A stretch of 64,000 nucleotides of DNA from JANOSH01 sp031415695 (GTDB lineage Bacteria; Actinomycetota; Acidimicrobiia; Acidimicrobiales; Ilumatobacteraceae), in NCBI GenBank assembly GCA_031415695.1, contig JANOSH010000027.1, positions 5,620 to 69,619 on the forward strand. Direction: 5' to 3'. How positions within the stretch are numbered: position 1 is the first letter of the stretch; every line of letters starts with the position of its first letter. Below the pieces are notes generated by a model, which saw only the letters and a list, made by a program, of their open reading frames with translations, did not search any database and was not told where the DNA came from. Made by a program: the position numbers and the translations under genes. Positions 24,794 to 34,600 of this stretch are shown piece by piece.

Positions 24794-25495
24794 TCACACC
24801 GTGGGTAGTTGGGGTTTGTTGTCGGCCTTCGGCCAGGTGTCGAAGAACTTTTTGGCTGTGCGACCGACGCTACTGGCTAACGCCTTGTTTCCCGCTGCAC
24901 CCACGCCGGCACCGATTCCGAGCGGAATGAGCGACGCAACTTTCACCATTGCTTCTTTGGTAGCCAGCTTGGCCACCATTCGCGTGCCAACCTTGGTGAC
25001 GATGCGAGTGGTGGTAGCCGCTGGAGTCTTGGCACCAACGGCAGTCTTACCAATGTGCTTCTTCATGTCGGCAGCCGATTTCTCGACTGTGGTGAGTTCG
25101 CCCGTAGCTCCGGACAGCACGTGGTACACCGAAGCCTTGCGCTGCGCGTCGTTCGATAGGTCGTGGCCATAGGCCACACCAACGGCCATAACCATTTCGG
25201 TAATACGAGCGAAGGCCAAACCAATATCGGCAACCGCCGTGGCCAGCGACGCCGTGGTTCCCACTGCGGGCGCAGCCGCAATGGCACCGCTCAGTGCACC
25301 TGCGCCGGCCAGCTCACGCGAGAACTTCTTGATCACGGCGTCGGCCACCTGTGCATGCGTTGCCGTTGGCCGTTCGGCTCGGATCTTGCGAACCAAGGCT
25401 TCGGCTTGACCCAGCCGGGTAGCAACGACGTGGTCGACCGATGTCATGGCGACTTTGCCAACCTGAGCAGATGCCCGATTCAAAATGTTTGTCAT
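24794..25495 (-). CDS. EcsC-like membrane-associated protein
   Basis: 233 residues from ATG 25495 (MTNILNRASAQVGKVAMTSV). The Ala/Gly-rich core GALSGAIAAAPAVGTTASLA followed by ADIGLAFARITEMVMAVGVA is typical of the EcsC family (hydrophobic alpha-helical). Later IPLGIGAGVGAAGNKALASS repeats the glycine-zipper style, and the protein ends with a basic tail. EcsC proteins associate with secretion or membrane functions in Bacillus; the role here is unknown. Longer upstream frames to 25612 look non-coding. Confidence 0.72.
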   Translation of the reverse strand: MTNILNRASAQVGKVAMTSVDHVVATRLGQAEALVRKIRAERPTATHAQVADAVIKKFSRELAGAGALSGAIAAAPAVGTTASLATAVADIGLAFARITEMVMAVGVAYGHDLSNDAQRKASVYHVLSGATGELTTVEKSAADMKKHIGKTAVGAKTPAATTTRIVTKVGTRMVAKLATKEAMVKVASLIPLGIGAGVGAAGNKALASSVGRTAKKFFDTWPKADNKPQLPTV

Positions 25496-25541
25496 ATCGA
25501 GACACTCAACGTAGCGGCCGAGAGCACTATTCCGCACCATG

Positions 25542-27719
25542 CTAGATGTTGTCGAACACATGGATACGCCCGACGTAACACGACACCCACAACTGACGAG
25601 CTTCGTCGTCATAGGTGATGCCGATGGGGTGAAAGCTCGTGGGCACTACCTGCACCACAGCCATGGTGTCGGTCAGAATTTTGGATGCCGTGCCTGACTC
25701 GTAGTTGACGACGAACATGTGGCGGCCGTCGGCGGCGAGCGCCGCGCTGCGAACCTGGACACCGGTGGCGACGCGGGCGGTGACGATTCCGGTCGCGACA
25801 TCCATTCGGGCCACCCCGCCGTCCTCATTCAGCGTGACGTACAACGTGCGACCATCGGGCGACAAGTTGAGGTGTCGTGGGCCTCCGCCGACGTTAGCGA
25901 TGCGTCGGCTTACCGCCCCCGACGCTAGGTCGACAGCGACCACTTCACCTTGACCCATAAGAGCTATATATGCCGTTGTTGAATCGGGAGAAATGGCGAT
26001 GCCCCGGGGATACCGGCCCAATTGGGGTGAACGGCGTACCTCTTTGCCCGTGGAGGTGTCGATGATGGACACATCCCAGTCGCACCAGTTGGTGACCACC
26101 AAGGTGGCACCGTCGGGACTCATTGCTAGGTACTTCGGGACCCGACCAACCGGGATGACCTGATCAATCGTGAGGGAAGCGACGTCGACTCGGTACACCG
26201 TGCTGGCACCCACCCGGCTGACGGGCGAGCAGGCGTCGAAGCCTTCAGCTTCTTGCCCGGCCCCGTACATAGAATAGTTGCTGACGTACATCCACCGTCC
26301 GTTCGGATGCGCCGCGGCCTCGACCGGGGCTCCGGCAACACCACCGACGTTGTCGTCGATAGTGCGCAACAGTCGCCCGTCACGGTCATAGACCGTAATG
26401 GAGTGGTTGTACATCATATTTTGGGCGAACATCAGCCCTCCGCCCGATGCAACCACCGACTTTGGCGAGATGGAACCGCCGATCACAAAAGACTCTCGCA
26501 GGATGCCATCGGACGACGGCGTGGCCCCGGAAGTTGACGGGTTGTCGACGCCTGCGTCTGGCGCTGGCGGGCCGAGAAAAATGCCGCCAAGATCGACAAC
26601 TACGTGGCCCGTTCGAGCCGCGAGGAGGTTCACTTGTCCCCCGCGCCCGAGCCGCACGAGGGACAGGTTGGCAATGGTCTGCCACGAGCGGTCGACATTC
26701 AAGGTAGACGTGTCTGGCGCCGGGGTTCCCGCAGGCCACGCCGAAAGATAGCCAGGGCGAGATGCCTCGGTCGCTGTGACATTCAAAAACGCCGCAGCGC
26801 CGGGTCCCACGGTCAACGAGCGCGCCACCCCGCCAACGAGACGTTGCGAGGGTGCTCCTACGCGAGTGTCGAGAAGGCGCCTCGGGCTATTTGGGACAAA
26901 CAATCCATCGACCCCCGCCGCTCCGTTGGCGCCCGTGAATGAGCCGACGAGATCAACTATGATATGACCGCCCGCCGCGCTATACACGTCGATGGACGAC
27001 GTGGCGGCACCAACCGGCACAATGACCAGGTTTGCCACGGTTTGGCCCACCCGTTCGATATTGAGATTCGAGGCTAACGGCCGGGCGGAACCAGTTGGGT
27101 ACGCGGTAAAGAATCCGGATCCGGTCGCTTGGGTCACGGTGAGGTTCACCGCAACAGCGGCCGCGCCCGCGGGTACAGCAACGCTAAGCGTTCCGGAAGG
27201 AGGAACGATGCTAGTCAGCCGCGTGTCGATGAGGCGACGAGGACTCTCGGCTATGAGCCTCCCCGAAGTTGCGGTGGACGCAGGCACCCAGGCTGCCGTG
27301 ACGTCGATAATGAGGTGAACATCTACGGCCGAAAACACTTCGACCGCGCCGTCGACCCCGACGGGCACAACCACAAGATTGGCAAGGGTTTGGCCAGCTC
27401 GTTCGATGTTCAGATTCGATGCCAGCGGCCGTGCTTGCCCCGCTGGGAACACCGTTACATAACCGGGACCCGAAGCTTGCGTAGCGGTGACGTTGATGGC
27501 CACCGCAGTTGCGGCCGCCGGAACACCAGCGCGGCCAGCCACGGGTACGACGAGGCGTGCCACACGTGTGCCGCTCGACCTGGTGTCGACCAGACGGGCC
27601 GGTTCCACGGGAACCATCCGTGCCGACGCCACCTCGGCGGTCGCTACCTGCTCGTGGCCCGGCCATACACCTGCTGCGACACCGAGAGCAGCGACAAGAA
27701 CGCAGCGGCCGAGTTTCAT
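25542..27719 (-). CDS. Secreted protein with three beta-rich repeats and a C-terminal YVTN-type beta-propeller
   Basis: 725 residues. Signal peptide MKLGRCVLVAALGVAAGVWP with a likely cut near residue 29. Three repeats of about 110 residues follow (about 36-148, 157-265, 276-386), each with a (S)PRRL(I/L/V)DTR start, an (A)VAINVTATQA-like strand, LASNLNIER and HIIVDL end. Then a Pro/Ser linker and a propeller from about 410 to the end, with NHL/YVTN-style blades such as PKYLAMSPDGATLVVTN, PRGIAISPDSTTAYIA and PRHLNLSPDGRTLYVTLNED. Likely extracellular binding or adhesion. No sorting signal or anchor is visible at the C-terminus (ends HVFDNI), so it is probably released. It sits 3 nt from pcrA on the same strand. 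Confidence 0.85.
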   Translation of the reverse strand: MKLGRCVLVAALGVAAGVWPGHEQVATAEVASARMVPVEPARLVDTRSSGTRVARLVVPVAGRAGVPAAATAVAINVTATQASGPGYVTVFPAGQARPLASNLNIERAGQTLANLVVVPVGVDGAVEVFSAVDVHLIIDVTAAWVPASTATSGRLIAESPRRLIDTRLTSIVPPSGTLSVAVPAGAAAVAVNLTVTQATGSGFFTAYPTGSARPLASNLNIERVGQTVANLVIVPVGAATSSIDVYSAAGGHIIVDLVGSFTGANGAAGVDGLFVPNSPRRLLDTRVGAPSQRLVGGVARSLTVGPGAAAFLNVTATEASRPGYLSAWPAGTPAPDTSTLNVDRSWQTIANLSLVRLGRGGQVNLLAARTGHVVVDLGGIFLGPPAPDAGVDNPSTSGATPSSDGILRESFVIGGSISPKSVVASGGGLMFAQNMMYNHSITVYDRDGRLLRTIDDNVGGVAGAPVEAAAHPNGRWMYVSNYSMYGAGQEAEGFDACSPVSRVGASTVYRVDVASLTIDQVIPVGRVPKYLAMSPDGATLVVTNWCDWDVSIIDTSTGKEVRRSPQLGRYPRGIAISPDSTTAYIALMGQGEVVAVDLASGAVSRRIANVGGGPRHLNLSPDGRTLYVTLNEDGGVARMDVATGIVTARVATGVQVRSAALAADGRHMFVVNYESGTASKILTDTMAVVQVVPTSFHPIGITYDDEARQLWVSCYVGRIHVFDNI

Positions 27720-27722
27720 TGG

Positions 27723-30014
27723 CTACACCTTTTCGAGTGGGGTCCAAGCGAGCAACAAGGTCTTGGTGCCGACGTCGCGAAAACGCACCGTGGCCTCGGT
27801 CTTATCGCCCTCGCCCCGCAGTTCGAGCAAAACACCCTCGCCAAACTTGGCGTGACGAACATCGTCGCCGAGGCGAAGCCCGAGGTCATCGGCACCCGTC
27901 GGTACTGGCGCCTTGGCCGAGGCTCGCAACGCGGCATCGACGACGCGTTCCCGGTGTGCCACCCGGTCGTCTTCGTCGGGGTCGAAGCTGCCGAAACTGG
28001 AACGACGAGGTTGGGGCCGGCCTGACGAACTGTCGGACGTGCGATCGTTCGAACCCCAGTTGTTGTCGAATCGTCGGACGCTGGCGCGGCCCGAACGACG
28101 CGATCGCTCGCCAATGTTCTCGATGAGCTCGGGCGGGATCTCGTCGAGGAAACGCGACGGCGGGTTGTATTGGGTAGAGCCGTACAACATTCGGCTCCAC
28201 GCATGGCTAACAAATAGTCGTTGCATGGCACGAGTAATGCCCACATACGCGAGGCGGCGTTCTTCTTCGAGTTCCTCGGGATCATTCAGCGCGCGGATGT
28301 GCGGGAAGACTCCCTCTTCACAGCCTGCGAGAAACACGACTGGGAACTCAAGCCCTTTGGCCGAGTGCAGGGTCATGAGTACAACGCGACTGTCGTCGCC
28401 GTCGATCTGGTCGGTATCGGCGACGAGCGCAACCTGTTCGAGGAACTGGGCAATCGATTCGAACGATTCGGCCGAACCAACCAACTCCTCGAGGTTTTCG
28501 AGCCGACCAGCCGATTCGACCGTGTTCTCGGCCGTGAGTTCGCCAATGTACCCGGTTCGTTCCAACGCCTCTTTAAGGACCTCGGCCGGGCCGAGGTCGG
28601 CCATGTCGATCAGCGAGTCGAGAATGCCGACGAAGGCCCGGATGCCGCGACCAGCGGGACCGGTGATGCCCGCTTCGTCGGTGTACCGGAGTGTTTGGGT
28701 GAAGGTAAGCCCGTGCGCGTTGGCATACAAGTCGAGCCGAGCCACCGACGTGTCGCCGATGCCTCGCTTGGGAACATTGAGCACCCGTTTGGCGCTGACT
28801 TCGTCGGCGGGGTTGGCGACAAGTTTCAGGTAAGCGAGCGCATCTTTCACTTCGCGACGGTCGTAGAACCGAGTTCCACCAACGACCTTGTAGGGCACAC
28901 CAGAGCGCATAAGACCCTCTTCGAGCACCCGACTTTGGCCATTTGTGCGATAAAACACGGCCATGTCGCCCCAGCGGTGATCGCCGCCGTCGTGCAGCTG
29001 CGTGAGACGATGCGAGATCCACTGCGACTCATCGCCTTCATCCTCTGCGTGGTAGCGGGTGATCTTGTCGCCAGGCCCGGCGTCGCTCCAGAGCTGTTTG
29101 GCTTTGCGGCTCGAGTTGCGCTCGATGACCGCGTTGGCTGCATCGAGAATGGTCTGGCTCGACCTATAGTTCTGCTCAAGCAAAATGGTGGTGACGTCGG
29201 GAAATGCATGCTCGAAGTCGAGGATGTTGGTGAAATCGGCACCCCGGAACCGGTAGATCGATTGGTCGCTGTCGCCTACCACGGTGACGTTCTGGTGGGC
29301 CGCTCCAAGTTGGAGGACGATTTCGTTCTGGGCCTTGTTGGTGTCTTGATACTCGTCGACCAGCACCGTTTCGAAGCGATGCTGATAACTGGCAAGCACG
29401 TCGGGACGGCTGCGGAACAACTGCACGACGTTAACGAGCAGGTCGTCGAAATCCATAGCCCCGGCTTTGCGCAGGCGGTTTTGGTACTCGGCATAGATGT
29501 CGCCGACTTTGCGTTCGAAGATAGCTTCGGCACCGTCGAGGTATTCGGCCGGAAACACAAGGTCGTTCTTGGCTTGACTAATGAGCGCATGCACACCACG
29601 GGGGGTGAATTTCTTGGCATCGAGTGAGAGGTCGCGGATGACATAGCCGGTCAGGCGTTCGGCGTCGGATTGGTCGTAGATAGAAAAATTCGACGGATAG
29701 CCCAGTTGCGTGGCATCACGCCGCAAGATGCGCACACACGCGGAGTGAAATGTGCTGACCCACATCTTGTCGGCAACCGGGCCAATAAGCTTGGCAACAC
29801 GCTCGCGCATTTCGCCTGCGGCCTTGTTTGTGAACGTGATAGCCAGAATGCTCAGGGGATGAGCGCCCTGCTCCTCGATGAGGTGAGCAATACGGTGAGT
29901 GAGCACCCGGGTCTTGCCCGAACCTGCGCCAGCAACGATGAGCAGCGGGCCGCCCTGGTGTACCACGGCATCTAATTGGTCGGGATTGAGCCCCACGCTA
30001 TCGAATACGCCCAT
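27723..30014 (-). CDS. pcrA: ATP-dependent DNA helicase PcrA/UvrD
   Basis: SF1 3'-5' helicase for repair, replication restart and anti-recombination. 763 residues from ATG 30014 (MGVFDSVGLNPDQLDAVV). Motifs: Walker A GAGSGKTRVL, Ia AITFTNKAAGEMRER, II VDEYQDTNKAQNE, III GDSDQSIYRFRGAD, IV LEQNYRSSQ, V VVLMTLHSAKGLEFPVVFL, VI EERRLAYVGITRA. The C-terminus (GDDVRHAKFGEGVLLEL) is the Tudor-like module that binds RNA polymerase in PcrA. A start at 30047 is possible but overlaps the divergent gene's GTG. Confidence 0.97.
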   Translation of the reverse strand: MGVFDSVGLNPDQLDAVVHQGGPLLIVAGAGSGKTRVLTHRIAHLIEEQGAHPLSILAITFTNKAAGEMRERVAKLIGPVADKMWVSTFHSACVRILRRDATQLGYPSNFSIYDQSDAERLTGYVIRDLSLDAKKFTPRGVHALISQAKNDLVFPAEYLDGAEAIFERKVGDIYAEYQNRLRKAGAMDFDDLLVNVVQLFRSRPDVLASYQHRFETVLVDEYQDTNKAQNEIVLQLGAAHQNVTVVGDSDQSIYRFRGADFTNILDFEHAFPDVTTILLEQNYRSSQTILDAANAVIERNSSRKAKQLWSDAGPGDKITRYHAEDEGDESQWISHRLTQLHDGGDHRWGDMAVFYRTNGQSRVLEEGLMRSGVPYKVVGGTRFYDRREVKDALAYLKLVANPADEVSAKRVLNVPKRGIGDTSVARLDLYANAHGLTFTQTLRYTDEAGITGPAGRGIRAFVGILDSLIDMADLGPAEVLKEALERTGYIGELTAENTVESAGRLENLEELVGSAESFESIAQFLEQVALVADTDQIDGDDSRVVLMTLHSAKGLEFPVVFLAGCEEGVFPHIRALNDPEELEEERRLAYVGITRAMQRLFVSHAWSRMLYGSTQYNPPSRFLDEIPPELIENIGERSRRSGRASVRRFDNNWGSNDRTSDSSSGRPQPRRSSFGSFDPDEDDRVAHRERVVDAALRASAKAPVPTGADDLGLRLGDDVRHAKFGEGVLLELRGEGDKTEATVRFRDVGTKTLLLAWTPLEKV

Positions 30015-30040
30015 CGTAAGAATGATCCTAAAGGCGCTGT

Positions 30041-30991
30041 GTGACACAGTTAGGCATTGCCTACGATGAAATCATCAAAGACGACCAATCTCTTGCCGAG
30101 CCCCGGGGAATGCCAGATCGCAGCATGCCCGACCCCATTTTGTCCGACGACGAGCCGAATACGGCAGCAAGTTTCGGTCTCATTGCCTTGGCCACGGTCG
30201 TCCTGCTTGCCGGGTTTGCGCTAGTGGCATTTAGTGACCGCAAGGTCGACCCTGTTGCCGCGACAACATCCATCGCCATTTCCACTACTGCGGCCGTGAC
30301 CACCGAGACACCGTCCACGCCAGCCACCAGCGCCATCAGCACCACCCCCGCCGACCCTGGCGCTCCGTCGACCACATTGCCCGCCGGTCAAATTGCTATT
30401 GCCGCTCCCGAAGCACGGCTCGCTGCGGGCGTCGTTCAGGTGCACCTCGTCGACACTGCCGGTGCCGTTTGTGCCAGTGGTCCCGGTGCCATCGTCACCG
30501 CCACGGGCGTTGTCCTCGCCCCTGTGTTGCAACCGGCGGGCGGATGTTCGAACCCCAACTATCAGGTCGACATGACCGCTGGCGGCACGAACACACTTGC
30601 GGTGCAGTTCCAGGCCGACCTTGTCGCCACTGACGCAGCCGCCGGTTACAGCTTGCTGCGGGTAACCCGCGACATCGATGGCCGAGTCCTGCCCACACCA
30701 TCATTTTCTTCGTTGCAGCTCTGGCCCAATCCACTGACGGAATCGAAATACCAGGCGGCCAGCATCGCCGGTACCGGCGATCAGCGTGTTGTCGAGTTCG
30801 CACCGAGCGCATTCGTGCCTCAGCCGTCGGGGTCACTGGCCCTCGTGCCCGGCCTCTCGGCTTCTGCCGGTGCAGTGGCGATCGACTCGCTCGGTCGGTT
30901 GGTCGGAACTCTCACGACTGGCCCGAACACCGTATTCCTACCTGCGTCGGCGGCGGTGGCGCTGGCTCGAAGCGTCAACATCGCGCTCTGA
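30041..30991 (+). CDS. Membrane-anchored trypsin-fold protein lacking an evident catalytic triad
   Basis: 316 residues from GTG 30041; ATGs at 30110 and 30125 are alternative starts. One helix (SFGLIALATVVLLAGFALVAF, about 45-65), then a Ser/Thr/Pro-rich linker to about residue 118. The exported domain follows the pattern of HtrA/S1C proteases: ASGPGAIVTATGVVLAPVL (where GSGF..G.ILTNAHV is usual), LVATDAAAGYSLLRVT (where ..D...DLALLK. is usual) and LSASAGAVAIDSLGRLVGTL (where G.SGGP....G.V.G is usual). The His, Asp and Ser positions appear replaced, so I regard it as a likely pseudoprotease. That alignment is by eye only. It is divergent from pcrA by 26 nt. Confidence 0.7.
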   Translation: MTQLGIAYDEIIKDDQSLAEPRGMPDRSMPDPILSDDEPNTAASFGLIALATVVLLAGFALVAFSDRKVDPVAATTSIAISTTAAVTTETPSTPATSAISTTPADPGAPSTTLPAGQIAIAAPEARLAAGVVQVHLVDTAGAVCASGPGAIVTATGVVLAPVLQPAGGCSNPNYQVDMTAGGTNTLAVQFQADLVATDAAAGYSLLRVTRDIDGRVLPTPSFSSLQLWPNPLTESKYQAASIAGTGDQRVVEFAPSAFVPQPSGSLALVPGLSASAGAVAIDSLGRLVGTLTTGPNTVFLPASAAVALARSVNIAL

Positions 30992-31016
30992 AACCGGCGT
31001 CTCATAGCCTGCCAAT

Positions 31017-31664
31017 GTGATCGATTGCGGCGCGTTGTTGTTCGACCTAGATGGCACGCTGGTCGACTCCGCCCATGTATTGGAACGCACATGGACCACG
31101 TGGGCGTCGATCCACAACCTGAACGCCGCCGACGTCGTGGCTTTTGTACACGGTCGACGCGCTATTGAAACTGTGCAACATTTCGTGCCCGGTTCCAATC
31201 TCTTGGCCGAGGTTGCGCGGGTTCAAGGAATCGAGCTCTCCGAGCTGGAATCGATTTTGCCCATGCCCGGGGCCATGGAAACTCTCGATGTACTGACCCC
31301 GAAGCAGTGGGCCGTCGTTTCTTCCGGCAGCCGCGCGCTCGCTATTGCACGTCTGGTCGCGGCCGGTCTTGAGACTCCCCCGGTCCTGATTACCGCCGAG
31401 GACGTTGGTCGCGGTAAGCCTGACCCCGAGGGCTACCTTGCTGCTGCTTTGCGACTAGGTGTTGATCCAATGGACTGCATTGTTTTGGAGGATTCACCGT
31501 CGGGCGTCAAGGCCGGGAAGTTGGCAGGCTGCGTCGTGATTGGTATTGCATCGACTCATCGTCCCGACGAACTCAGCGCGGCCGATGGCATTGTGCCGTC
31601 GCTCACATCTATTCGGTTCGGCCGTAAAGACGGCCGGGTCGCACTCACGTTGCGCAGCCACTAG
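31017..31664 (+). CDS. HAD-superfamily sugar phosphatase (beta-phosphoglucomutase-like)
   Basis: 215 residues starting at GTG 31017; the ATG two bases earlier is out of frame. Motif I FDLDGTLVDS at residues 9-18 contains both Asp residues. Motif II Ser is in VVSSGSRALA, motif III Lys in GRGKPDPEGYLAAA, motif IV in IVLEDSPSGVKAG. The cap domain between motifs I and II is helical (subfamily IA). Likely removes phosphate from a sugar phosphate or similar small molecule. 3' end overlaps the convergent NAD-GDH stop by four bases. Confidence 0.9.
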   Translation: MIDCGALLFDLDGTLVDSAHVLERTWTTWASIHNLNAADVVAFVHGRRAIETVQHFVPGSNLLAEVARVQGIELSELESILPMPGAMETLDVLTPKQWAVVSSGSRALAIARLVAAGLETPPVLITAEDVGRGKPDPEGYLAAALRLGVDPMDCIVLEDSPSGVKAGKLAGCVVIGIASTHRPDELSAADGIVPSLTSIRFGRKDGRVALTLRSH

Positions 31665-34600
31665 ACGGTGTTGGCGAGATTGTGCAGTTGGCGAACTCCG
31701 ACAGTCAACGTCGTGAGATCGAAAACTCCGCCGCTTCGAACTTCGGCGAACAAGCGTCGTGTGCGTTCGACCGAGCGTTGGCTATCACTAGCCCACGATG
31801 CCACCAGCACGTCGGGCGCGTCGAACGAGTCACCCGAACGCAGCACACTGTCGCACAGGCTGCGCATACCACCCACGAGGTGGTCTCGTACCGCGCCCCG
31901 AGCCTGAGCCTCCCAACGGGTCTGGCGAGGCAGCGCTCCGACCCGTTCCCACAACCATCCGAGATCGAGTTCGTCGTACACACCCCAGTACACGCGAGCT
32001 GCGTCGTCGACGCTACGACCTCGTGCCTCGGACAGCTCGACAATGTCGAGCGCAGTGTGGAGCCACGGCCAGGCTGCGGCGCGTCGGGCCAGCTCGGCCG
32101 GAACCCCTTGCTCACGCCATCGTGCCGCCGCGCCGCCGATAGCACGACCGACGGTTCCCCCGAAGGCCGCCTCGGCCCGCGCCGCCAGCGTCTCGACGCC
32201 TGCTCCAAACTCGGCAACGGTTGCTACCAGATCGACCGGGGCGCGCCCATGGCGTAGTAGCCACAGCGTGGTTCGTTCGACAACCTCGCGAAGTTGAACG
32301 AGCAGTTCGAGCTGCACCTCAGAGTCAACCTTGAGCAGCTCGACCTTGTCCCACCACTGCGGCAGATCGACGATGCCTCGCGCAACGAACCATGCCCGCG
32401 TTGCATCGTGGAGTGACGCACCAGTTTCTTCGGTCATGCGATGGTCAAACGATATGCCCGAATGGTTGACCATCTCGTTAATGAGTACCGTGAGCGTGAT
32501 TTCCCGCCGCAACCGATGCTGGCTGATCTCGGCCGCAAACCGGGTACGCATAGCAGCGGGGAAATACCGGGTAAGTAACGAACCGAGTGCGGGTTCGTCG
32601 GGTAACCCGGTCTTGACGAGTTCGGCGAAGTTCGTGGTTTTTGTGTACGCCAGTAGCACCGCAAACTCCGGTGCCGTGAGCGCAAGGTTTGCCGCCGACC
32701 GCTCGGCTAGTACCTTGGAAGTTGGTAAGTGTTCGAGCTGTCGATCGACGAGCCCCTCGGTCTCCAACGACTTCAGGTAGCGGGCGTGAACGTCGATCAT
32801 TGGCAACGCCCGACGCCGGGCTATAGCGAGGGCCAGGTTCTGATCGTGGTTGTCGTCGAGAACCGCTGCGGCCACGTCGTCCTGCATCGAGGCCAGGAAC
32901 GCCGAACGTTCACCCGCCAGCAGTGAACCCGACGCCAACGCCGCGGCCAACGCAATCTTGATGTTGACTTCGTGGTCGCTGCAGTCGACGCCAGCTGAGT
33001 TGTCGATGGCATCTGTGTTCACCAGTCCACCGGCCAGCGCGTACTCGATACGGCCGAGTTGCGTAAGCCCGAGGTTGCCGCCCTCGGCAACAATTCGGCA
33101 CCTAAGATCGGTGCCGTCAATGCGAACACTGTCGTTCACGCGGTCACCCACATCGTCGTGTCGTTCGGACCCGGCCTTCACATACGTGCCGATTCCGCCG
33201 TTCCACAACAGGTCGACAGGCGCCCGCAAGATGCTGCTGATCAGGTCATTGGGGGTGACACGCTCCGCCCAGATACCGAGTCGTTCACGAACCGGTGCCG
33301 GAACGTCGATTGACTTGAGCGTGCGTAGCCACACGCCGCCGCCGACCGACAGTAACGCCCGGTTGTAGTCGTCCCAGCTCGATGCTGGCAGCTCAAAGAG
33401 TCGTTGTCGTTCCGCAAAACTTGTGGCCGGATCGGGGTTCGGGTCGACGAAGATGTGGCGGTGATCAAAGGCGGCTACCAACCGAACGTGGGCGGAACGC
33501 AAGAGACCGTTGCCGAACACGTCACCCGACATGTCACCAATGCCCACAATGGTGAGTTGGTACGTATCGGCATCGAGGCCAAGGCCGCGCATGTGCCGTC
33601 GAACGCTTTCCCACGCCCCACGAGACGTAATGGCCATGGCCTTGTGGTCGTAGCCCTCGCTGCCACCAGAAGCGAACGCATCACCCATCCAAAAGTCGCG
33701 GCTCACGGCAATCTGGTTAGCGGTGTCGCTGAACCGAGCGGTTCCTTTGTCGGCAGCGACCACCAGGTACGTGTCGTCACCGTCATGACACACCACCCCA
33801 TCGGGCTTCACAACATCGCCATCGACGACGTTATCGGTGAGGTCGAGCAATGCGTTGATGAAGATTTGGTAGGCCCCGATGCCGGCACCTTTTTTGACGA
33901 AAAATCCACCCTTGGCGCCCACTGGAACAATCACGGCGTTTTTGACCATTTGCGCCTTCATCAGTCCCAGGACCTCGGTACGCAGGTCGTCTCGGCGATC
34001 GCTCCAGCGGATACCACCGCGGGCCACATCACCGCCGCGAAGATGCACTCCTTCGACCGCTGGGCCGCATACCCAGATCTCGTGGGCGGGGCGTGGCAAC
34101 GGCAAATCGGCAATCTTTGCAGGGTCAAATTTGAACGCCGAAGCTCCGCGATGGGGCGCGTAGACGTTGGTGCGGACGGTTGCGAGGATGAGGCCAAGAA
34201 CAGCCCGCAACGCCCGGTCGTCGTCGAGGCTGACGACGGCGTCGAGCATGGTGGCGAGGCCGTCGATCACCGGATCGGCAAGGTGCGCCGAGGCCGGGTT
34301 GAAGCGAGCGTCAAACAGTGCACACAACGCCGCGGCAACCAGCGGATTGCGTAACAACGCCCACTCGACAGCGTCCTGACTGACGCTGGGGTTTACCTGG
34401 CGTTGGTAGCGGGCGTAGGAACGCAAAACGTCGACCTGGCCAACATCGAGCGATGCCGAAATCACAAGCCGGTTGAAACCATCGGCGTCGACCTCACCCG
34501 CCCACAGCCCTTCCAACGCCACCACGACCCGGTCGCGTACGGCCCGGTCGTGAAGGGCATCAGCAGGTGTAGATCGCACGCCAAGGTCGTGCACCCATCG

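Noticed and set aside
24091..24930. 279-codon plus-strand frame opposite paaA
   Set aside because: Antisense shadow; no motif.
28221..29627. 468-codon plus-strand frame opposite pcrA
   Set aside because: Antisense shadow of the helicase gene without recognisable domains.
33404..34354. 316-codon plus-strand frame opposite the NAD-glutamate dehydrogenase
   Set aside because: Same reason: long open antisense frame due to high GC, no domain.
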